From: Mycobacterium dioxanotrophicus
GTDB lineage: Bacteria; Actinomycetota; Actinomycetes; Mycobacteriales; Mycobacteriaceae
Direction of reading: 5' to 3'
Assembly (NCBI RefSeq): GCF_002157835.1
Contig: NZ_CP020809.1
Span: 5,022,001 to 5,086,000 of the forward strand
DNA: 64,000 nucleotides
Shown: piece by piece, positions 9,097 through 16,805 of the stretch
Position numbering within the stretch: the stretch's first letter is position 1
Layout: the number at the start of each line of letters is the position of its first letter
Notes under the pieces: generated by a model
Database searches by the model: none
Seen by the model: only the letters and a program-made list of their open reading frames with translations
Told to the model about the DNA's origin: nothing
Program-made: the position numbers and the translations under genes

Positions 9097-9419
9097 AACC
9101 AGCACCGAAGTACCAGGCCACCATGACTCTCTATCACCTTGGATCCCAAGGTGCCTGGGAACATGAACTGTTCGCGCTGCTGCGCCAGCACTACCGCGAC
9201 AGTGAGCTCAGTGGCCTGCGCGAGGACCTCATCGGGCTGAGCACCGTCGGTTGGGTCGAAGTCGTCGATCACCGCGAACACTGCGGACATATTCTGCGCC
9301 GCTACCGCCTCGCCGAATCCGCACGACCTCTCATCGCCTACCAACTCAACCTCGACAGCTGTCTTCCCACCGACAGGGCCCCCGCGGTGGCACTCTCCAG
9401 CAAGGACACCGCGCGATGA
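9093..9419 (+). CDS. Small protein of unknown function in the catabolic operon
   Basis: A 108-residue protein starting at ATG 9093 inside the previous stop (ATGA). Residues 10-75 alternate predicted helices and strands (LGSQGAWEHELFALLRQH; TVGWVEVVDHREHCGHILRRYRL), faintly reminiscent of a winged helix, but no firm family is recognised. It has no signal peptide or membrane segment. Its coupled position between the isomerase and the permease suggests a pathway-specific role, possibly regulatory or as an accessory to an enzyme. That is speculation. Confidence 0.6.
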   Translation: MKPAPKYQATMTLYHLGSQGAWEHELFALLRQHYRDSELSGLREDLIGLSTVGWVEVVDHREHCGHILRRYRLAESARPLIAYQLNLDSCLPTDRAPAVALSSKDTAR

Positions 9420-10441
9420 CCCACCTGCACCCGGTAGACCCAACGCATCTGGCGGAGCGCTCCCGCCTGGCCGACGGCAAGAAAACCCGGATGGGCATGA
9501 TCTACGCCGTCTTGGCCGCGCCGGCACTCGGCCTCGCGTTCGGCCTCCTCGGCTCCATCGTCGCCGCGCCACCGTTCAACATTGAAGCCCCAACCGGCGC
9601 CTTCGCCCTCGTCGCCACACTGCAGGTGCCCTTCGGCGTACTAGGTATCGCGGTGTTCCTCGCCGTCAGCGGTACCTGGCGCGACATCCTGCGCGTCCTT
9701 GGGCACCGAGTCAGTTGGTGGAATCTGTTTGTCGCCGTCGGCGGCTTCGTCGGTGACTTGTGCTTCGCAGCCGCCTCAGGTCTCATCGGCGGCGCGCTGG
9801 CAGGAGCAGTCGGCGGACTCGCCGGCGTCGTCGGAGCGGTTATCGGTGCCGCGCTGTACCGGGAGCGAATTCTGCGCCCCTCGACCATCCTCGGGCTCGC
9901 CGCCCTCGCCGTCGGCATCTGGCTCGCAGTCTCCGGCGGGCAGATCGGCGCGCCCACCCACGGCGTCTACTTCGCGACCGGTCTGGTCATCATCGTCGTC
10001 GCGGTACTGACATGGGGATTCGAAAGCTTCGCGATCTCCGCCGGAACTGACCTCATGCCCGCCGAGGGGTTCCTCTGGTGGCGTGCGTTCCTCGAACTTC
10101 TCATCGCGAACGCACTGCTGTTCCTCCTGTTCCCCACCGGGCGCGATATCGCCCGTCAAGCATGGTCAGAACCCCGCCTGGTTGCCATGGGCGCCGTCAT
10201 CGGCTTGGGCTGGGCCATCTGGATGATCATGGGTTACTACATCGGCATTTCCTACGCCGGCGCCGTCCGCGGCGGCGTCCTGACCAACACTCTCGCCTTC
10301 TTCTTCATCGCCATTTTCTCGCTGACCGTCTACGGCGCGCCATTCAGCCTGATCGTCACCATCGGATCCATCTGCACAGTCCTCGGTGCCATGTTCATCG
10401 TCACCGAGCCCAAGTCCTACATCGCCCGCCAGCGCGGATAA
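9416..10441 (+). CDS. DMT-superfamily (EamA/RhaT-like) permease
   Basis: A 341-residue polytopic membrane protein started at ATG 9416 (ATGA overlap with the upstream stop). About ten hydrophobic spans are visible, beginning with MIYAVLAAPALGLAFGLLG and ending with SLIVTIGSICTVLGAMFIV. The internal duplication and the Gly/Ala-rich helices (GLIGGALAGAVGGLAGVVGAVIGAALYRERI) are typical of drug/metabolite transporters. It is the only permease in the cluster and so probably imports the substrate of the Gfo/DUF993 pathway. The two tiny membrane proteins encoded next may associate with it. Confidence 0.8.
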   Translation: MTHLHPVDPTHLAERSRLADGKKTRMGMIYAVLAAPALGLAFGLLGSIVAAPPFNIEAPTGAFALVATLQVPFGVLGIAVFLAVSGTWRDILRVLGHRVSWWNLFVAVGGFVGDLCFAAASGLIGGALAGAVGGLAGVVGAVIGAALYRERILRPSTILGLAALAVGIWLAVSGGQIGAPTHGVYFATGLVIIVVAVLTWGFESFAISAGTDLMPAEGFLWWRAFLELLIANALLFLLFPTGRDIARQAWSEPRLVAMGAVIGLGWAIWMIMGYYIGISYAGAVRGGVLTNTLAFFFIAIFSLTVYGAPFSLIVTIGSICTVLGAMFIVTEPKSYIARQRG

Positions 10442-10456
10442 CCGGCAAGGAAACAC

Positions 10457-10726
10457 ATGTCCCCTCAACCGATCCACCAGCCTGACAACGACACCGAACT
10501 CATCGAGGCTTACCTGAGCGCTGCCCGGACCGCCAAACTGCGCCGCCTCTCGGCACTGGTCGTTCTCTGCGCACTACTGCTCGGCGTACTTCTGCTCGTC
10601 TATGTCAACGACTGGTACGCCCAATCGGGCGGAGGCGGAGCAGGATGGGTGTTCTGCGGCATCATCGTAACCCTGTGCGCTGTCGGAGCCGTCCTCACCG
10701 ACATCGTCTATCGCAAGGAACTCTGA
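10457..10726 (+). CDS. Small two-span membrane protein following the permease
   Basis: An 89-residue protein with an acidic, soluble N terminus (residues 1-30) and two hydrophobic spans, LSALVVLCALLLGVLLLVYV and GWVFCGIIVTLCAVGAVLTDI, separated by a Gly-rich turn. It starts 15 bases after the permease, behind CAAGGAAAC. Both position and topology suggest an accessory subunit or stabiliser of the permease, but no family is recognised. Confidence 0.7.
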   Translation: MSPQPIHQPDNDTELIEAYLSAARTAKLRRLSALVVLCALLLGVLLLVYVNDWYAQSGGGGAGWVFCGIIVTLCAVGAVLTDIVYRKEL

Positions 10727-10727
10727 C

Positions 10728-10874
10728 ATGGACCAGATTCCTGAAAATGGTTCGCCGACAATGCTTCCGCTACTCAACGCGCGAACGTGGGCCCTCGGCT
10801 TTCTCGTGTTCTCCATCATCGTCGCCGTCATCTTCTCGCAATTTCTCGTCGACTTCATGGCCAGCGCCCGCTGA
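10728..10874 (+). CDS. 48-residue single-span membrane microprotein
   Basis: A short ORF: ATG 10728, one base after the preceding stop, to TGA 10872-10874. It encodes 48 residues with a polar head (MDQIPENGSPTMLPLLN), one hydrophobic helix of about 20 residues (WALGFLVFSIIVAVIFSQFL) and a short tail (VDFMASAR). Tight spacing, a convincing transmembrane segment and placement between the two-span protein and glycerate kinase support a real gene. A transporter-associated microprotein is an inference. Confidence 0.65.
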   Translation: MDQIPENGSPTMLPLLNARTWALGFLVFSIIVAVIFSQFLVDFMASAR

Positions 10875-10893
10875 CCGCCCCGGGAGACCAACA

Positions 10894-12039
10894 GTGAACG
10901 CATACCATCCCCACATCGTTTTGGCTCCAGACAAGTTCAAAGGCACCCTCACCGCTGATCAAGTCGCCTCCGCAATGGCGCTGGGATGCCGCGATGCAGG
11001 ATTGGAGAATCGTTGCATCACCATGCCTGTCGCCGACGGAGGCGACGGTAGCGTGGGCACTGCGCTACGCACTGGCTGGTCACGCCGCGAGATCCGCTGC
11101 ACCGACGCGTGGGGACAGCCGATCATCACTACCGTCGCGATCTCAAACACCCAGGCGCTCATCGAGATCGCCGCTATATGCGGCCTACGCGGATGGCGAC
11201 CCAGTTCCGCTCAAGCACTCGTTGCAACCAGTCGCGGCGTCGGCGAGGTGATCACGAGACTGTTGGACCTCGGTTTTCGTGACATCACGCTGGCGCTCGG
11301 CGGCAGCGCCACCACCGACGGGGGTGCCGGCATGCTCGTCGCGCTCGGCGCACAGCTGCGTGACCGCACCGGCACCCCAATAGCCCCGAACGCCCTTGGC
11401 CTACAAGACCTCTCCTCTGTCTGCACCGACGGCTTGGACCCCCGACTCAAAACGACCACGCTTACCGTCGCCTGCGATGTCGATGCGCCGTTGACCGGGC
11501 CACGCGGAGCCGCGGCCACGTTCGGTCCACAAAAAGGCGCCGACGAGCAAGGAGTTCACACCCTGACCGCAGCCCTGGACCAGCTCGCCGCAGTCGCCGG
11601 ACCCGCCTTCGGCCGACCAGACGAGCACCTGCGTCCCGGTGCCGGCGCGGCCGGGGGCCTTGCGTGGGCTGGGCTTCTGCTCGGTGCACATATGCGCCGC
11701 GGGGCCGAGCTCTTTCTGGACATGCTGGGCGCGTCCGAGACCATCGAAGGTGCCGCCCTTGTCCTGACCGGCGAGGGCTGCATGGACGACCAAAGCGCGC
11801 TTGGCAAAGCACCTTTCGCCGTCGCAGCTCTGGCATCCGAGCTCTCGGTGCCCTCGGCTGCCATCGTCGGCACCAACCGCCTCAACGACCACGGCCTCAA
11901 CTCCCCGTTCACGGCTGTCATTGCGCTGGACAGCATGGACCCCCTTTGCTCCTCTGACCCGACACTGAGTGCACGTCTCATACGCCAGGCCACCGCAGCC
12001 CTGGTCCACCAAGTGCAACGAGAACTCGCAATTCTCTAG
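10894..12039 (+). CDS. Glycerate kinase
   Basis: A 381-residue glycerate kinase of the GlxK/GarK type. It begins at GTG 10894 behind CGGGAGACC; the longer upstream frame covers the microprotein gene and is rejected. Key stretches are VLAPDKFKGTLTADQVASAM at the N terminus, MPVADGGDGSVGTAL, LALGGSATTDGGAG and the PGAGAAGGLAWAG loop. The enzyme phosphorylates D-glycerate, feeding lower glycolysis. As last gene of the LacI-controlled operon it implies that the pathway yields glycerate, or a precursor reducible or oxidisable to it, as the exit metabolite. Confidence 0.9.
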   Translation: MNAYHPHIVLAPDKFKGTLTADQVASAMALGCRDAGLENRCITMPVADGGDGSVGTALRTGWSRREIRCTDAWGQPIITTVAISNTQALIEIAAICGLRGWRPSSAQALVATSRGVGEVITRLLDLGFRDITLALGGSATTDGGAGMLVALGAQLRDRTGTPIAPNALGLQDLSSVCTDGLDPRLKTTTLTVACDVDAPLTGPRGAAATFGPQKGADEQGVHTLTAALDQLAAVAGPAFGRPDEHLRPGAGAAGGLAWAGLLLGAHMRRGAELFLDMLGASETIEGAALVLTGEGCMDDQSALGKAPFAVAALASELSVPSAAIVGTNRLNDHGLNSPFTAVIALDSMDPLCSSDPTLSARLIRQATAALVHQVQRELAIL

Positions 12040-12212
12040 ATCGATACGAAAGGCCCTGTACCACAGCACTATTACGTGACCGCCGCAAAACCAAAAGTGG
12101 GGCACACGTCACGTTGTCAAGCGTCCAAGGCATCACTAGCGTTGAAGTACAAGGTGTTTGGATCCAACGGGATCGGCACCATCGACATTCGTTCCAGACG
12201 AAAGAGCTCACC

Positions 12213-12800
12213 ATGGCACTACTGACCATCGGAGACCAGTTCCCCTCATACAACCTCGTCGCTCTGATCGGCGGAGACTTGGGCGAAATCACCGCTTCTC
12301 AGCCCGACGACTATTTCACCAGAGTCACCAGCGGTGACCATCCAGGAAAGTGGCGTGTTATCTTCTTCTGGCCGAAGGACTTTACGTTCGTCTGCCCCAC
12401 CGAAATTGCCACCTTCGGCCGCCTCAATGGCGAGTTCGCCGACCGCGACGCACAAATCCTGGGCGCATCGGTGGACAGCGAATTCGTGCACTTCCAGTGG
12501 CGGGCACAGCATGACGATCTGCGCGATCTACCCTTCCCCATGCTCAGCGACATCAAGCGCGAACTGTGCACCGCTACAGGCGTATTGAATGAGGAAGGGG
12601 TTGCCGATCGCGCCACCTTCATCGTCGATCCGGACAACACCGTACAGTTTGTGTCAGTGACGTCAGGATCCGTTGGACGCAACGTCGACGAAGTCCTGAG
12701 AGTCCTCGATGCCCTCCAGTCTGACGAATTGTGCGCCTGCAATTGGCGCAAGGGCGATCCCACCATCGATGCAGGCGCGCTACTCGCCGAGAGCGCCTGA
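12213..12800 (+). CDS. ahpC: Alkyl hydroperoxide reductase AhpC (2-Cys peroxiredoxin)
   Basis: A 195-residue peroxiredoxin started at ATG 12213 behind GAAAGAGCTC. The peroxidatic Cys61 lies in [14 protein letters not shown]. Cys174 and Cys176 in [12 protein letters not shown] are the C-terminal cysteines characteristic of mycobacterial AhpC. It reduces hydroperoxides and peroxynitrite and is recharged in mycobacteria through AhpD, encoded immediately downstream. A 173-base region separates it from glycerate kinase and presumably holds its own promoter; I see no certain OxyR or Fur site there. Confidence 0.95.
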   Translation: MALLTIGDQFPSYNLVALIGGDLGEITASQPDDYFTRVTSGDHPGKWRVIFFWPKDFTFVCPTEIATFGRLNGEFADRDAQILGASVDSEFVHFQWRAQHDDLRDLPFPMLSDIKRELCTATGVLNEEGVADRATFIVDPDNTVQFVSVTSGSVGRNVDEVLRVLDALQSDELCACNWRKGDPTIDAGALLAESA

Positions 12801-12811
12801 GGTCGGCCACG

Positions 12812-13348
12812 ATGACCGTCGAGAATCTGAAAGACCGCCTACCCGACTACGCAAAAGACCTCAAACTCAACCTCGGATCGATTCGTCGATCAACCGCCCT
12901 GGACGAGCAACAGCTATGGGGCACATTGCTCGCCTCGGCAGCCGTTGCCCGTAACGACACCGTCTTCGCCGATATCGCCGCCGACGCAACCGAAGTTCTG
13001 CCGAGACACGCCTACAACGCCGCACTGGCAGCTGCGTCCATCATGGGCATGAACAACGTCTTCTATCGCGCACGCGGATTTCTGGATGGACGGTACGACG
13101 ACCTGCGGGTCGGCCTGCGCATGAACATCATCGCCAATCCCGGTGTCGAAAAGGCACACTTCGAGCTTTGGGCTCTCGCCGTGTCCGCGATCAACGGGTG
13201 CGGACACTGCGTCATCGCTCACGAGCGCGCCCTCCGGGAATCAGGTGTTGAGCGCGAGACGATTCTCGAAGCTCTGCGCGTCGCAGCAATCATCGCCGGC
13301 GTCTCTACCGCGCTCGCCACCCAAGCCGGCACAGCAGATAGAGGTTGA
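12812..13348 (+). CDS. ahpD: Alkylhydroperoxidase AhpD
   Basis: A 178-residue carboxymuconolactone-decarboxylase-fold protein. Cys130, Cys133 and His137 in [14 protein letters not shown] are in the positions known for M. tuberculosis AhpD, where the CxxC pair passes electrons from the lipoamide carrier to AhpC. It begins at ATG 12812, 11 bases after ahpC, so the two form an operon. A longer upstream frame overlaps ahpC and is rejected. Confidence 0.95.
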   Translation: MTVENLKDRLPDYAKDLKLNLGSIRRSTALDEQQLWGTLLASAAVARNDTVFADIAADATEVLPRHAYNAALAAASIMGMNNVFYRARGFLDGRYDDLRVGLRMNIIANPGVEKAHFELWALAVSAINGCGHCVIAHERALRESGVERETILEALRVAAIIAGVSTALATQAGTADRG

Positions 13349-13503
13349 AGCGACTTGCACGCCCGCCAGTGCACGGTCTGTGCGTTGCTTTTGTCATGAG
13401 CCCGGCTCAGCGCTTCGCTGGTGTCGACCTGGCGCCCCCGGTCGACCCAGCCTGCCCGAGCGACGAGATGCTCATTCCCACTTCGGATCCCACCGCAGTC
13501 ACC

Positions 13504-14868
13504 TCACACTTCCGCGCACTCTTCGAGCGAGAGCCGGGCTGTCTCCGGCGCCATGTAGGCCGACGACACGGCGCCGATCAGGAGCACGACGACCAGTCCG
13601 ATCATGGACGCCGTCAGGCCGTACGCCGCAAGGGTGATCGGCAGGACGAAGGTGCCGACTGCTGACCCGATCCGACTCGCTGCGTTCAGCAGCCCCACAC
13701 CCGAACCACGAAGCTCGGTCGGGAACAGTTCAGGCGGGTAGACCTGCTCGAGGTTCGACGCTCCGGACATCACGAACGTGAACACCGCGAACGCGGCCAG
13801 CACCAGTGGCAGCGGGCCGTTGGGGCCGATCGCGACGATGGACAACGCAATCGCCATCACCAGAAAGGACCAGATCAGCAGACGGCGACGGGACATCTTC
13901 GCCACCCACCACAGCCCGGCGACGCCACCGACGAGCAGGAAGACGTTCAAGACTGCCCCGGCGAAGAACTCGCGCCCGTCCAGACCCACCTTCACCATGA
14001 GCAGCGGGAGGAAGGTGTAGATCGCGAAGTACGGAATTACTTGGCAGTTGAAGAACAAAATGCCAAAGGCGGTGCGGCGTCTGTACTTCGGGCCGAAGAA
14101 GTCGCGATAGCGGTACGGCGTCGTCGGGCGCTCCCCGGCGATACGGTCGACGTCGAGGTGGCCGCCGAGGTAGCGCGCCGCAATCGCTCTGGCCTCGTCG
14201 AGGCGGCCCTTGCTGATGAGCCAGCGGGGCGACTCGGGCGTGCCGATACGCAGGATCAGGACGAGCAGAGCCGGGATGGTGCCGCTGGCCAGCAGCCACC
14301 GCCACGCATGCGGCGACAGTTCGGCGAGCCAGGTACCGACGAAGTAGGCGACCACATAGCCGACAGTCCACATCACGGTCAGGGATGCCAGTAGCGCGCC
14401 GCGGAACCGCCGCGGCACGAATTCGGCGACCAGTGTCGGTCCAAGGGCATAGTCGGCGCCTATCCCGAATCCGATCAACAGTCGGAGGATGAGGAGCTCG
14501 GTGGGGCCCTCGACGAAGAACTGCGCGGCCGATGCCACCGCGATCAGGATGAAGTCGAGCATGTACACCCGGCGGCGGCCGAACACGTCGCCCAGCCAGC
14601 CGAGGACCATGCTGCCCGCGAAGATGCCCAGCAACATCGAGGCGCCGAGTATGCCCTGCCATACCGGGCCGAGGTTCATCTGTGGCGCGATGAACGCCAA
14701 TGCGATCCCGATACCGCCCAGGGCGTAGCCGTCGGAGAAGTTCGCACCGAACGTGAGTGCGGTGATCTTCACGTGGAATCGGTTGAGCGGTGCATCGTCC
14801 GCGTTGTCAGGTGTGGTCATCAGCTGTGGCGACGGGGTCGGCGTCGCTGGATTGAGGTTATTGGACAT
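13504..14868 (-). CDS. MFS transporter, sugar-porter/aromatic-acid type
   Basis: A 454-residue, twelve-span transporter. After a soluble Pro/Asn-rich leader (about 30 residues), the loop 2-3 motif GWLGDVFGRRRVYMLD and the loop after span 6 with PESPRWLISKGRLDEA place it in the metabolite:H+ symporter/sugar porter group. It starts at ATG 14868 behind GGGAG and lies 41 bases downstream of the iron oxygenase gene, so the two form an operon. It likely moves the oxygenase's substrate or product, perhaps an amino acid derivative; the direction is probably import by family. Confidence 0.85.
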   Translation of the reverse strand: MSNNLNPATPTPSPQLMTTPDNADDAPLNRFHVKITALTFGANFSDGYALGGIGIALAFIAPQMNLGPVWQGILGASMLLGIFAGSMVLGWLGDVFGRRRVYMLDFILIAVASAAQFFVEGPTELLILRLLIGFGIGADYALGPTLVAEFVPRRFRGALLASLTVMWTVGYVVAYFVGTWLAELSPHAWRWLLASGTIPALLVLILRIGTPESPRWLISKGRLDEARAIAARYLGGHLDVDRIAGERPTTPYRYRDFFGPKYRRRTAFGILFFNCQVIPYFAIYTFLPLLMVKVGLDGREFFAGAVLNVFLLVGGVAGLWWVAKMSRRRLLIWSFLVMAIALSIVAIGPNGPLPLVLAAFAVFTFVMSGASNLEQVYPPELFPTELRGSGVGLLNAASRIGSAVGTFVLPITLAAYGLTASMIGLVVVLLIGAVSSAYMAPETARLSLEECAEV

Positions 14869-14909
14869 CGGTGCTCCCAGTGAGTGTGTAACGGGCGACC
14901 AGGGGGTGA

Positions 14910-15722
14910 CTACTGCGTCCGACCGTAGAAAAGCCCTCGGGTGAGGGCGTTGAGCCGCATGTCGGGCTTCTCGCTGTAGGTGAGCACGGAATTGATGCGC
15001 GGCCGGGCGCCCTCAACCGGGCTGACACGGTGCAGCGCGTGGCGCCCATGGAAGATCGCGAGCGAGCCCGGGCCGCTCGGCAACCGCACCGCGCCCTCGC
15101 CGTCGCCGTGCAAGACCTTCTCTATCGTTGCGTAGTTGGGGTCTGCTTCCGACCGCAGGCCGGGGTAATACTCGAAGTCGCCGCCCCTCTCGGCTTCCTG
15201 ATACATCACGGTGACCGCAAATTCGCTGCGGTCGAAGTGCCAACCGAGCTCGTCGCCGTCCTCGAACAGCGCGATCATGACCGCATCGAGGAGATCGGCG
15301 CTGCGGTGGAGTTCGGCCTTGCCCAGCACCGCGGCGATGAACCGGGTGAGGTCGTCGGAGTCGTACAGCCGGCGGATCGGCGCATCGGCCGGGATCTGAT
15401 CGCACGCGATGGTCTGCTTGGCCGACCGTTGCTGCGCCGCACGCGGGTGGGCAGCGGCGACGGTTGCGTCGGCCGGTTCGAAGTAGATGGTGTGCGTGTC
15501 GTCCGTTCGATGCGCGGCCGATACGAGTTTGGTTGCCAGGCGGATCATCTCGGCGATGGCCACCGGCGTCACGAAACCGGGCAGGTTGCATACACCGTCG
15601 CGCCGCAGTTGCTCACGACATGCTGCCACGAACGCACGACCACGGTCGCTCTCGAGTTCATCGATCGGGTAGCGATCCAGATCGACGATGTCGGCGTACG
15701 TGCGTGCCGTTGCTTGAGACAT
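14910..15722 (-). CDS. Fe(II)/2-oxoglutarate-type oxygenase, HalD/BesD-like hydroxylase
   Basis: A 270-residue protein begun at ATG 15722 behind a perfect AAGGAGG; the longer frame to 15968 overlaps LysR and is rejected. The iron triad appears as His162-x-Asp164 in GWHFDRSEFAVTVMYQE and a distal His in FHGRHALHRVSPVEG (probably His231), with Arg240 available for 2-oxoglutarate. The layout resembles the amino-acid halogenase family typified by BesD/HalD. Halogenases replace the Asp by Gly, so this Asp-containing member should be a hydroxylase. A free amino acid as substrate is inferred from family and from the ammonia-lyase homologue nearby. Confidence 0.7.
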   Translation of the reverse strand: MSQATARTYADIVDLDRYPIDELESDRGRAFVAACREQLRRDGVCNLPGFVTPVAIAEMIRLATKLVSAAHRTDDTHTIYFEPADATVAAAHPRAAQQRSAKQTIACDQIPADAPIRRLYDSDDLTRFIAAVLGKAELHRSADLLDAVMIALFEDGDELGWHFDRSEFAVTVMYQEAERGGDFEYYPGLRSEADPNYATIEKVLHGDGEGAVRLPSGPGSLAIFHGRHALHRVSPVEGARPRINSVLTYSEKPDMRLNALTRGLFYGRTQ

Positions 15723-15845
15723 GGTGTCCTCCTTGGAATATGTATGTGGTGCAGGCCTCAACAACGACGACAGTGTCAGGCCAGTTACATTAAGACAATT
15801 CATCTTCACACTGATATCCATTAGTGAATGTTCTAGATTGAGTGA

Positions 15846-16781
15846 ATGAGCCGGGACATCAACACGATCGAGCTGCGCTATCTCACTGCGCTGATCGCAG
15901 TCAGCAAGGAAGAATCGTTCAGTCGCGCGGCCGAACGCCTCGGATACACGCAATCCGCAGTGAGCCAACAGATCAGCCGACTAGAACGGTCGATCGGCCA
16001 CCAACTGGTGGAACGTCCCGGCGGTCCGCGCCCGGTTTCCCTCACGCCCGCCGGACAGATGCTGCTGCGTCACGCAGAGGCCGTCGTCGCGCGGCTGACC
16101 AGCGCGGCGGCCGATCTCGACGCGCTGGAGAACGGCACGACGGGCACGCTGCGCATCGGCTGTTTCCAGAGCGTCGGAGTTCGGATCCTGCCGCGCGTAC
16201 TTCGCGAATTCACCGGTAGATATCCCGATGTGGACATTCAGCTCGTCGAAATGGAGGACGACGGCGCACTTTTGGCCCAGCTCGAACACGCCGAGTTGGA
16301 CCTCACCTTCACCGTCGCACCGTTACCAGAGGGTCCATTTGATTCGGAGGAACTGCTCGAAGACCCCTATGTCGTGGTGGTTCGAACCGATTCCCCACTG
16401 GGAGAAGGACAATCGGTTATCTCGTTGAAAGCGCTGGTGGGGATACCGCTCATCACCTACGCGCACCTGCGCGAGGCCCATCTCATCGAGAACCGCCTCG
16501 GCCACCCGGCCCTGCGGGATCAGATCGTGTTCCGCTCCAACGACAATGGCACGATCCTGGGTCTCGCCGCCGAGGGGGTCGGCGCCGCCGTCCTGCCCTG
16601 GTTGTCGGTCGATCCTTATCGACACGGGATCAGGGTGCTCCATATTGCAGGCGTGAGCCGACGGATCATCGGAATCGCGTGGCACCGGGATCGCTACCAG
16701 ATTCCGGCAGCCCACGCGTTCATCGATCTCGCGCACACCGTCGCACGCGAAGAAGCGGCAGCCATGCACCCCGCCGGCTGA
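15846..16781 (+). CDS. LysR-family transcriptional regulator
   Basis: A 311-residue LysR regulator: N-terminal helix-turn-helix (LRYLTALIAVSKEESFSRAAERLGYTQSA region, ending SAVSQQISRLE), linker helix, then a two-lobe effector domain (GTLRIGCFQSVGVRILPRVL; IGLAAEGVGAAVLP-type loop). It is divergent from the oxygenase-MFS operon across 123 bases and convergent with the ammonia-lyase homologue, so it probably activates one or both. The inducer would be the pathway substrate. Confidence 0.9.
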   Translation: MSRDINTIELRYLTALIAVSKEESFSRAAERLGYTQSAVSQQISRLERSIGHQLVERPGGPRPVSLTPAGQMLLRHAEAVVARLTSAAADLDALENGTTGTLRIGCFQSVGVRILPRVLREFTGRYPDVDIQLVEMEDDGALLAQLEHAELDLTFTVAPLPEGPFDSEELLEDPYVVVVRTDSPLGEGQSVISLKALVGIPLITYAHLREAHLIENRLGHPALRDQIVFRSNDNGTILGLAAEGVGAAVLPWLSVDPYRHGIRVLHIAGVSRRIIGIAWHRDRYQIPAAHAFIDLAHTVAREEAAAMHPAG

Positions 16782-16805
16782 GAGCCAAGGGACTACGTGG
16801 ACGCG

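Noticed and set aside
12040..12212. OxyR/Fur-type site or LacI operator before ahpC
   Set aside because: No convincing palindrome or match to the 14-base LacI motif could be found in this spacer.
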